Shown here one piece after another: positions 22,079-31,665 of a stretch of DNA of 64,000 nt; positions within the stretch are counted from its first letter, which is position 1; each line of letters begins with the position of its first letter. The position numbers were made by a program, and so were the translations under genes. The stretch is from positions 1,240,001 through 1,304,000 of the forward strand of contig JBAJFG010000314.1 of the NCBI GenBank assembly GCA_037903475.1, read 5' to 3'. Source of the DNA: Ancylostoma caninum (taxonomy: Eukaryota; Nematoda; Chromadorea; Rhabditida; Ancylostomatidae). The notes below the pieces were generated by a model. It did no database searches. It had not been told where the DNA came from and saw only the letters and a program-made list of their open reading frames with translations.

Positions 22079-22215
22079 GGGTTGGTGCGAAATTAATTGC
22101 CGTTTTGGAGTATGCACAAACAAAACCTTCACTTCTGTAGAATTTGAGCAATTCCAAGCCAACTTTTGTGAACTTCGTCCTCTTTCATAGCCACCTTGAT
22201 ATTTTGGCTGGCTCT
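22079..22215 (-). mobile_element. Solo mariner end
   Basis: 'tatcgggttggtgcgaaattaattgccg' resembles the terminus of mariner 1. No second terminus or transposase frame is visible nearby, so this is a truncated end. Confidence 0.5.
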
Positions 22216-22789
22216 TTTCAGTAGCTTTTTGTAGAGTCGCGGACAAATGATGAGCCGACACGATTATCTAGCCGACACTGACACGATCCGGTAATATTGT
22301 ATTTGTTTTAGCTCAGAATTGGCTTCTCGAAGCACAGTGAGCTACTGGTTTGCGAAATTTTCTCCCATGGGTTCTCGATCTTGAGGCGACCAGGGTAGTG
22401 ATAGCAGGTAGTTTCTTGGCAAGTGTTAGAGACAGTCGTGGAGCCTAAATCAGATCTTACCATTCAGACGTTAAGAGCAGGGATGGACGCTAACCACAGT
22501 TGCAGAACATCCGCATTCAATCTACAGGGCAAGAAAGGTGCGTACGTGAACACTCTACGATCTGACTGACGATCATCGTCTCACCCGCTGTAACATTTTT
22601 TCTAACTTTTCGTCCCAAAATGGCTCATTTCTGGACCATTTATGTATTGCTGATAAAGCACGGTCTTTCCACGATAACAAGAAATGCTGGGGGTGAGTAG
22701 AGACATTTTCCCGCTTACAAATTTTCCTGAATCAGATCTTCCTCTGAAGGCCATTTGGCGACGTTTGTTTGGCAACCTAGGAAACGGGT
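22216..22789. other. Unassigned
   Basis: No supported gene. A string 'agcagggatggacgc' at about 22472 resembles the terminus of the 20944 element, with no partner seen. Confidence 0.3.
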
Positions 22790-23385
22790 TTGCAAACGAG
22801 CCAGGCAAACGAACTCCGCCAAAATCTTGCCAAACACGATGTCCCGTCATATTGGTCGCCATACAAACCTTGCCAAACAGGTCGCCATACAAATCTTGCC
22901 AAATACGTCGCCATACATAAAATGCGCTTCGACATCGTACGTGAGATTTCGCCACGTACTCTCATTTCTTCTCATTGTCAAGCACGAAGCAGGAAGCACG
23001 AAACGCCTGGACATCGCCGTGGTTCAGCCGGCTGCACCCTGTTGTGCGCATTACGGCGAGGACCACATCCTCATACAAAAATCAGGCTGTGATCCTGCCT
23101 AACGGTGACTTCGAACCGACACCGCCGCCCTGCTGATGTACGACTCCCTTTGGAATGCGTACCTCAAACTGTCATTACTCTTGCCAAATATCCGGAAAAT
23201 AGGTCGTCAACATATTCTCTTGCCATTTTTCTTGCCAAACACTCGGAAAATGAGTAGTCACCATATTCTCTCGCACTTTGTCTTGCGAAATAGACCCATT
23301 CTCCCGGAAAATGTCTCGCCAAGCAAGACTTTAACCCGTAAAATGTCTAGCCAAACACATTCGCTCACCAAATAGGTCGCCATTG
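22790..23385. repeat. Degenerate CTTGCCAAA / TCGCCATACAAA repeats
   Basis: Recurrent 'cttgccaaac', 'gtcgccatac' and 'ccggaaaat' strings spaced irregularly at about 30-50 bases, with 'ctctcgca' variants. ORFs here are by-products of the repeats. Confidence 0.55.
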
Positions 23386-23743
23386 AACTTCAGAGTAGCT
23401 CTAGAGAGGCTGTGTCAGGAGTTTGGTGGTGTTGTCATGGTGTGACTGACCGAAACCTTCTCCAACCTAGTCAAGCGTTGACAATAGAGTCCTGGTATTG
23501 TAATTTCGAGATAATGTACGGAAATCTGCTGTAGAGGTGGGTGGCAGTGGTGAACAAAATCAGGCTTTGCTCTGCTCCAGAGTAGCGCTAACAACTCACT
23601 TAACACCTTCGCGACGATGTGCTCAACCGGTAGCTACGTATGGTGCGACGCGTGGGACCGCGTGCTCGACCGGGTAAGCACGCTCTTTTCAGAGTTGTAC
23701 TTCTGTGATGCAGTCATAATTAGCAAACTTCTACGTAATTTTA
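23386..23743. other. Unassigned
   Basis: No supported gene or clear repeat. Confidence 0.3.
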
Positions 23744-23745
23744 TA

Positions 23746-24940
23746 CAGGGTGGCCGAAAATTACCCGTGCAATGAAATTTTGATGCTCTAACTAAGTCTT
23801 CAACTGCAGAGAGCCAAAATTTTCATAAAATTTTATCGATGACTCAAAATAGCTTAAAAACTCATCAGATTTCAAAATAGCCTTCATTGGCAGAAACGGT
23901 GGCCCTCAACGTCTTTTTAGGTTCTGCACATGATTCTCGGACGCACACTTTACTGATTTCGTTACAGGAAATTTTTTGGGGCTTCTTTTAGGGAATAGTA
24001 CAAAGACCATTTTCCATGCCTTACGAACTCAGGCAAACGCTCACATTTCCAATCTTTAACACTTTTTTGCCTCTTCTGCAGGGCGGAGCTCTGTTGCAGG
24101 TCATGTCTTCTATTTCCAAAAACTGCAGATCTCCTCGATTCAAAAATGTTTTATGGAAATACCTCCTTGCACATATAAGTTTAAATTTTAACATCAGAAT
24201 CCACAAAAACTAAAGGACCCTTGCCACTGGACATTATATCGCGCAGAGACGTCAAAAACAGGCGTTGACCTGTTCTACCAATAGTTCCGCCTTGGAGTAG
24301 GTCCAAGCAATAGATTCAACAGATTTGGTCGAAACCCTTTCACACTCGGCGTTTGCTATAGTGAAAAGTTCCTCTCCAGCAAAGACGATAGTATGTTAGC
24401 GAGAATGATAAAATCGCTTCAGCGTCTGCCTGCACAAATTCTTCCTATTCTTTCTCAAAGTACCCGGTAAGGTGTGGATTTTTTGAGAATGGTAAGGGTA
24501 GATGTTCAGCTTCTTTCACACAACTTTTCTCGGAGGCCTGCGGTCGATCCTGACCCCTATCGCCATTTTGAGCGAGGAACCTATGGATTTCTGTCAATCC
24601 TGCTCCGGCCAATCTTCACTTCCTTGGGAGTTGGTGCAGTGACAGCAAAATATCTGCCCTTTTTGTCCTCACTGTTTCCAAACGTTCTGAAGCTTCTCAT
24701 TGTATTTTGAAGAGTTATTCGGTGCAGGGACAACACATCCTTAATGAACGCCACAGATCTTCATTCCCGATGCAGTTGAGTATTGGCCCTGCTCATGACG
24801 TTGGAGGCAACCATCTCGAGATAACTATTACTCTTGAACCAAATATAACGATGTAATAGGAATATGAGAAGATAACGCGAAAAAAAAAAACTGGAAGCCC
24901 CGTGGAAATGGGGGTGCACGGGTAATTTTCGGCCACCCTG
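23746..24940 (-). mobile_element. TA-flanked DNA transposon relic (1,195 bp)
   Basis: 26-base perfect inverted termini, CAGGGTGGCCGAAAATTACC then CGTGCA, flanked by TA on both sides. The minus-strand interior has faint Tc1/mariner-like traces (TIVFAGEELFTI where SDEKLFTI would be expected; a RRPPRKVV block) scattered over several frames. I read it as a decayed autonomous copy. The transposase call is much weaker than the element boundaries. Confidence 0.85.
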
Positions 24941-26284
24941 TACTAACAAATATTCAAGCTTTCTACACATGCACTAGGTAGGACAGATCTTCCCTTAAAC
25001 TCTTTCAATATGTGGTTGAAACAAACACCAGAGAAAACGACACATGAAAATGAAGCCACAATCAGTGTCAAGTAAACGGACGACAAACATTTGGAAACAC
25101 TCTTTACGATCACAAAGAGAAAACGACAGGGCTCAGATTTGTGCAAATTCGGGGTATTATGCGGCGAAGGAAAAACTCCTACCACGTGGGACCACGTGCT
25201 CAAGCGGTTGAGCACGACTCTCACTTGTGCAGAAGCGCGTGTGTGCCATGTGACACACCATGTCAAGAGCGCAAGGACGTGAATGCGTTAAAAACACACC
25301 CGGCAAAACTGGCACAGTAAGGCATAGAGGTCCGCATTCATTCTCCTCATTCCTCAGACCATCCCCTTATCGAATATCACTTTTCTCAAGTCCCAGATGC
25401 AAATCTTCGACAGCAGTAATGCGAATCTAGAGCATGCCGAAATCGTCTTCCAAAAGTTTTCAGATTTTTGCGATCTCAGTTTTCATTGTTGAGGCATGCC
25501 GTCACGTCTGCATTGTTGAGGGAGATTAAGGTTAAAGTGGGTATTAAACTGATGAAGAACGTTGTGTTTAAGCCAGGTTATAACACCTTGAGCTGAGTGT
25601 TCGTTTCAATTTCGCGCCAACCTAAAATTTGGGAATCCACAATCATCGCGTTCTCATTTTTTTTCGCGTGATTCTCCAATGAGACTACATTTCATCTATC
25701 CTAGAGAACACTACCGATTCCTCTGTCGAACTTTTGCTTGACGGCCTACGTTGTAAAAAATGCAGACGAACACTTCTTAGGGCATTTTCTTTGCCTTTCT
25801 CGCGATGAACTAATCCACGCTGCTATTTCGAAGCAGCACATTAGTCATTACCCACAGATGTTGTTTGGTCCAAAAAGTTCAAGATGTTGCGATAGAATTT
25901 AATTATTCCCATTTCTGATTCTTCTCTTCCGAAATTTTTCGCATTTTTTAAAATGAAACCTTCACATTTGGGGCAGAAAGATATATGGAAAGATAACCCA
26001 ATTAGTATGCCAAAACATCTCCCTTTTCCGTTCACTGTGTCCGACAGCTTTCTATTGTTTGTCTTTAGCTATTTCTCCAGATTTGAGTTCGGTTTTATTA
26101 TTCTAACGCAACCTTTTTTAAGCAATTCGTTTTGTTCTTCTTTACGGCTTATTATGGCACTGAGCTCGACTTATGTGTTTAATAAGGTGCACCCTGAGTG
26201 CAAGAAATAAATAAATAAATAGAAAAACACTTAAGATAGAAGATAGATAGATAGATAGACAAAAGTATTTAGATACACTTAAGA
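24941..26284. other. Unassigned, ending in AAAT and GATA microsatellites
   Basis: No convincing ORF. 26205-26222 is (AATA)n and 26236-26262 is (GATA)n; these sit directly beside the MITE. Confidence 0.4.
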
Positions 26285-26286
26285 TA

Positions 26287-26555
26287 CAGTGGACGGCAAT
26301 GGCGGTGGCCCATCTGCGGCCTCGAGAAGGACACAGAGCGACCGCGCCGCGCTTGACGAGATCGGTGGCGTCTGGTGTCGGAATGATACTCTAGGCTCTT
26401 TTCTTCCTGGTTTCGTCGAAAGTGTTTAAAATCGGGTAGAAAAGCCGCTAGAAATAGTATAACAGCAGCAGAAAACTCGGTTACTGCGCACGCCGCGCGG
26501 TTGCGCGTCCTCTTTCTCGAGGCCGCGGATGGGCCAACGCCATTGACTTCCACTG
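26287..26555. mobile_element. TA-flanked MITE, family 1, copy 2 (269 bp)
   Basis: CAGTGGACGGCAATGGCGGT at the left, with the inverse ending AGTGG... (CTTCCACTG) at the right; TA on both sides. Inverted termini of about 60-70 bases around GGCCCATCTGCGGCCTCGAG. Confidence 0.92.
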
Positions 26556-26557
26556 TA

Positions 26558-28113
26558 GATAGATAAAAGTCCCATTTTCTGGGCGTCCAAAATCAGGCAA
26601 ATTCACGTTTAGGACCTGCCTTAACGTGTTTGCTACCGTGCCCAGCCAGGTTTCTTGCTCTCTGGAGTTAAGTAAACCATATGTGTAGCAAGTACCCCAA
26701 GTTTGAGACCCCGATCTAAGCTCTATGCTAGATACGAGACGAAACGTCCGAGGATTACGGTACCGGTGGGAAAACGCGCTCCAATCTACAGAAGTTGCGC
26801 GCGTGCATATTGAACAATAATGGACGCTCAGATACATACAGCTTAACGAGCGTACCGTGAAAACTTCCTCACCCCATTAAACGGACCACCGGTTCTTCGA
26901 ATATAATTTTTCCCTACGACGCCACTATAGACAGCAAGTAGGGCGTGCGGTATAACGTCATTTGAAAGCACGGACGCCGCAAACCCGCAAACGCAGCACC
27001 GAAACTGGTCGATAGAAAGCGTTCGTTGTGGGACCTATTCAGCGACTTTTTTCATAGTTTTCGTCTAAAGCGTCTCCTTCGGCAACGAATTCAATAGAAA
27101 TTCGGGATTTGGAATTTTGCCCGGACCTTGCCTTTAAGGGAGCTCACATGTCCCACGATACACACCATTCCAAAATCGCAGTGTCGCGAAAGTGTTAAAT
27201 TTCGATAGCTTTGATGGGAAATGATTAACCACTCATATTTTTCAGGAATTTCGCAGTATGGGTGCCATCTTCCCCTGCCTCAGAATTTCTTGCTACGCAA
27301 GAAAAAAATTGCCAAACATACCGACTCAAAAATGGCAGTCTCCGATTCCTCAGCTTCGCAGCTCCTCGTATTCTGAACATAGCGCGGCAGGGACGTGCTC
27401 ATAAAATAATAATAATAAATAAAATAAATAATATTAATCATAGAAATTATACCGCTTGTGGAGGTTGTAGTTCGATAAAGTTATAAAAAAAATAATGTCG
27501 ACGAGAAAGAAACGACAAAACTGCTGCACCAACCTGATATTTATCTATTTTTTTTGCTGGTTTATTTATTTATTCATTATTTATTTTCTTGATTTGCTTA
27601 TTTACTTATTTATTCGAAGATGCGGGCCAGAGGCTGGACGCTAATCAAAGGCGCTCAAACGATAAACAGAAGCCGCTCGCACGGTAATCAGAAGCCGCTC
27701 GCATGTATGGTCTATTAGCTCACAGAAGGCGCCTGATCTGACATTGTCTGCAATTACGACTTTGCCTGCAGAATGCGTCTGGAAGGATATTTTAGCGGAT
27801 GGCTGTGGGGAAACATTAGAATGGAAGGAACCACACCATATGGATATCAAAAAAGTGCAAAAAATAGATCAGGTAGCCGAAAAATGGTGAAGTCGTAGTT
27901 GCGGACAAAGTCAGATCGGGCGCACTCTGTGAGCTAATAGACTGTAGATGGTTGCTCGGTTCGGCATGTTCGGCATAAATGCTTGGTTCAGTAAACGACA
28001 CAGCTTTTCACCAATGTCAGGTTGAAGACGAAGCGAATTGTGAATGAATATGATTTATTGCATAACATAATGCACATTTGTACTCGTGTAAAAACAGGGT
28101 CAAACGCAAAAAA
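26558..28113. other. Unassigned, with minor repeats
   Basis: 27640-27720 carries two GCCGCTCGCA(C/T)G blocks resembling the interior of the 18193 foldback. 27400-27440 is AAT-rich. No supported gene. Confidence 0.35.
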
Positions 28114-30795
28114 TTCCGCATTCTCCCTCCATCTCGTCCACCTCTCCTCCGCCGCCTTCGCTGCTCGTCGTTACCAAAAAGGGCCTGCAGACATTTGCCG
28201 CAGCGGCGCCTCCGCCGCAGTAAAAGTAGATGCGCCGTAAAAGTTGCCGCCCGGCGACAAAATACCCCCACTTCAATTCCTGGGCGCCGCCGCGGCAGAA
28301 AAAGCATGCAAGCTCTCACTTCAGGCAGAATCCTTGCCGCGGCGACGCCGCTGGTCTATGCCTAACCATGGCCGACTGTCACCCCTTTGTTACTCCCTCT
28401 CCCTTCCTTTCAGGAAAATTTAGAGCCTCGGCATCAGTATTCGCCAAGGCTCCAAATCCTCTCAGGAAAATTTAGAGCCTTGGCAAAGGTTAGCAACCCC
28501 CTTATGTCGTTCCTGCTTCGTCAGTCCACTGCTCGGCCTTTCCATTGTCACGTGGAAAACTGATGCCAAAGCTCCAAATTTTCCTTATAAATTCCTTTGA
28601 ATTACGCAGGTAAAGAGATCTTTATTGTCGTGCCCATGTCTTCCAGGAAGAGACGGGTTGAGACGTGTCTATTTCCGTTTTTACAGAGTAGCCTCGCCTA
28701 TGTTTTCCACGACTCAGCTGATGAAAACGTGTTTCTCCTAGTTTTTCTTGTTTGAATAATGTCTGTGCACTCTCACTTGCTCGTGCTTTCTTAAAATTGT
28801 TGCACACGCACAAATTCACAAAAATTGTGTGATATATAGAACAATGTTTATGCTTTTGAGCGAATTCAGTCGGCACAGTTGACATACAGAGCCAATAGTT
28901 TTCGCTCACCGTGTTGAGCCTTCGCTCTTGGATCATTGCAAGATGCCACTTGAGTGACATTGCCTCCCTGCCTCGCTCACGTTTTCTGGAAATGCAGTGA
29001 GTTCTGTACAACTCTGACCAGTTACTGTTATGAACGTTTCACTATCATTTACAAAACATCGCCATATTCTGGAGTAGCCTTCCCAAGAAGATAGTAAGAA
29101 TGTTGAGTATGAAGAAAAGCTATCACAAGGTAAGAGACTCACTTCAGAGCTTTTTCTTGAAGAGCATCAGAATCGTATTAATTCCGTCATGAACAAACTT
29201 AGTTATGATAGAAAAGAATTCGAATACGAACTTCATGTCGTCTCAGGAATGCGGCTGAATACTATTTCAACCAGACTGATGGCGAGTCCACTTGAGCACG
29301 AGATACAGTGCGCGGAACTGTTAAGGCTGAGAAGAATTCAAGAAATTGACTGGCCCGTAGAACCATCAAGGACTCTTCCCAAAATATCGCTCCAAAAGCT
29401 GACGAGGCATTGGAAAATTGACGGACCTGGACCTTTTGCCAAGGTTGAAACCGTGCAATCAATGAAACGTCACCTGCTGCAACGAATCAGCACATTTCAT
29501 TCCGTCAACTGCGCAAATAGGCATCTTCTAGGATGATTTGATCAAATTTTCTTTTATAGGTTATCGATCCTAATAGTGAGATAAGGCATGATTCTGGTTA
29601 CATCAATGAAAGATCTGGCAGGAAAGAAGCATCAGAAAGAATGCCTTCAAGTATCGAAAGAATACTATTGGATTGAGTAGACTGAGAACCCACACCCACG
29701 ACAGGATTTTAAAAGTGTCTCTACTATTTCAAAACTTTGGCAAAGATATCATTGGATTTGGGCATGATGAGCTCAAAGATGGCGTTGTTCCCTTCAAAAT
29801 TTCCTCCTTCAGTTGACTTGTTAACTCTCATGTCCACTCTATAGTGAGTACGTGAAAACGTTTCCGCTCTTTTCTAAGCAAAATTAACTCGTTCATGAGA
29901 AAGAATCAAAGCAGATACATCGATCAAAGTGTTGGCCATCCTTGACAATAACCTTTCCCCATCTTTCTGGGAGAAGGTGGGCGCAACAGTGGTAAAACAA
30001 CTCGTCCTTCGACTCGATCCATTCCTTCATCCTTTTTTCGACATCTTCAAAAGATTGCTCGGAAGCCTGTGGGATATCAACCGGAACAAACGGTAGTCTG
30101 ACAGGGCACAGTCTGGTGAACAAGCCGCATGAAGTAGCACATCCTAGCAAAGTGCTTCGAGCGCTTCCTTGACGGTTTTTGTGACATGTGGCAAAAAAGC
30201 ACTACTCCACATTGAAGACGCAAAATTTTCAAACATTTTTTCTACCAAAACTTTGTACAGGGAGGGGGGTTATTTGAGGTGCTGAGCACGAATATAATAT
30301 CCATTTTGTACCGTAACTCCGTGGTGGTAGGGTTACGGTAGGATTATTGTGGCAAAAAATGCTTATTTGGCTCAAATTCGACGTGATGGTCACTGTAAAA
30401 CACAACGATGTTGCTGCAAATCAAAACAAATGTGTACTAAATATTATTGACAGATGTCAAACCAATAAAACTAAGCAGCGTTCACAAAGCATTTACAGGA
30501 ATAACTAACTATTATAACTACTTACCGCTAGAGGGCGGAAACTTTTTCACACACCTATCCATAATAGAATAGCGTTTTCTCTTTGTGTCTTTCAGGTTTT
30601 ATTCTAGGTTTTTGATGAGCCTCGAAGCAACTACAGAAGAGCATGCTGATGTCTTGACGCAGCTTACCGAAGAACGTCTTTTATATGTATAGGAGAGAGA
30701 GTTCTCAAATGACGTTATGATTCGCTCATATGGATATGATCATGATCGTTGGATACTTATTAAAGCGAGCTTTTGCCATTCTTATCCATTTACTC
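28114..30795. repeat. Large inverted repeat, left arm (2,682 bp)
   Basis: Every base pairs with 35052-37733 when inverted (position x matches 65847 minus x). I found about five substitutions and no indels, so identity is near 99.8 percent. The outer end is GC-rich (ttccgcattctccctccatctc); the inner end reads CCATTTACTC. The arm contains a mariner relic (29844-30555) and a small repeat with 'aggaaaatttagagcc' in both directions (about 28410-28590). Open frames in the arm occur twice only because the arm does. Confidence 0.96.
29844..30555 (-). mobile_element. Internally deleted mariner, left-arm copy
   Basis: Mirror image of 35292-36003. Contains the transposase C-terminus (KEWIESKDELFYHCCAHLLP) and lacks the N-terminal half. 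See the right-arm copy. Confidence 0.8.
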
Positions 30796-30816
30796 ATTCA
30801 TTTGCCTGTGCCCAAG

Positions 30817-31665
30817 ATGGACGGTCGACTTTCTTCGCTCAACATACCCTGCATTCGCACATCGGAGGATCTTGAGGAAAATATGGAAGAGTTGGTCAAA
30901 CTCAACGAAGAGGAAAGGTTTCTATTTATCCTCACATTGCTTGGCCAGATTTTGCCAAGTAGAGGCAAGAATGCTCAAAAGGCAAAATCTTGTGCTACTG
31001 AGGTAACCCAGAGTGGTGCACCTGAGAAGCAGGAACGTTCCGCAGATGAGATCGAAAGACAGCGCTCCATTGTAGTCTCCGGTTTGCCTGAACCAGAACA
31101 TGATTTACGTGGACAAGAAAGGATGAAATTCGAATGGCAGAACGTGTGGAATCTGTTCGATGAGTTAGAGTTCAAATGTTCTCCCGTAAGCATGTTCAGA
31201 CTAGGCATCCCGAAGGCAGATCGACCGCGACTATTGAAACTTGTGCTTCCGACGTCTACGTACCAACAGCTGCTCCTTCGCGCAGCGCGCAAGCTTCGAA
31301 ACTCGGTTAAATTTAAGAATGTATTTATTCGCCCATCACTTACCCAGGAAGAGCGGAAAATAGGGTATGCACTTCGCCAACAACGTCGGCATCTTTTGGA
31401 GACACAAGGTGGTCGATACCGCGTTGAACGAGATAGTTTGTTCGATCTTAATAAGAAAATCCACATCCCGTTAGACCGAACATTCTACCCACGTGAGCGA
31501 CAGAAATCTTTAAATGTCACACGAAATGGGATCCGTACTCCCCAGGCTACCAATGATTTGAAGAACACTTCATCAAATTTCGTAGTCATGAACTCCAGTG
31601 GCAATGATTGCATCTGCGGATCGTGTCCTGCCTTTACCGCTTCCACTCGGACGTCTTTAAACTGA
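30817..31665 (+). CDS. LINE 3 ORF1 protein (282 aa)
   Basis: RNA-binding ORF1 of a CR1-like LINE (family role). I choose the ATG at 30817 (MDGRLSSLNIPC). The frame stays open 29 codons upstream, but that part is inverted-repeat arm sequence. An acidic/helical N-terminus (EENMEELVKLNEEERFL) is followed by SIVVSGLPEPEHDLRG, an RRM-like start, CSPVSMFRLGIPKADRPRLL, and a basic C-terminal block, FIRPSLTQEERKIGYALRQQ. A Cys pair, CICGSCP, lies near the end. It overlaps ORF2 by 58 bases in a different frame. The same blocks occur in LINE 1 and LINE 4 relics. Confidence 0.85.
   Translation: MDGRLSSLNIPCIRTSEDLEENMEELVKLNEEERFLFILTLLGQILPSRGKNAQKAKSCATEVTQSGAPEKQERSADEIERQRSIVVSGLPEPEHDLRGQERMKFEWQNVWNLFDELEFKCSPVSMFRLGIPKADRPRLLKLVLPTSTYQQLLLRAARKLRNSVKFKNVFIRPSLTQEERKIGYALRQQRRHLLETQGGRYRVERDSLFDLNKKIHIPLDRTFYPRERQKSLNVTRNGIRTPQATNDLKNTSSNFVVMNSSGNDCICGSCPAFTASTRTSLN

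Noticed and set aside
28017..28475. GC-rich open frames at the outer end of the inverted-repeat arm (and mirror at 37372-37883)
   Set aside because: Overlapping frames on both strands with Arg/Ser/Pro runs; no start, splice or family support.
28622..29536. Frames of 115-129 residues in the arms (e.g. MYRTHCISRKR, MNKLSYDRKEF)
   Set aside because: Present twice only because the arm is duplicated. No recognised domain; left unassigned.
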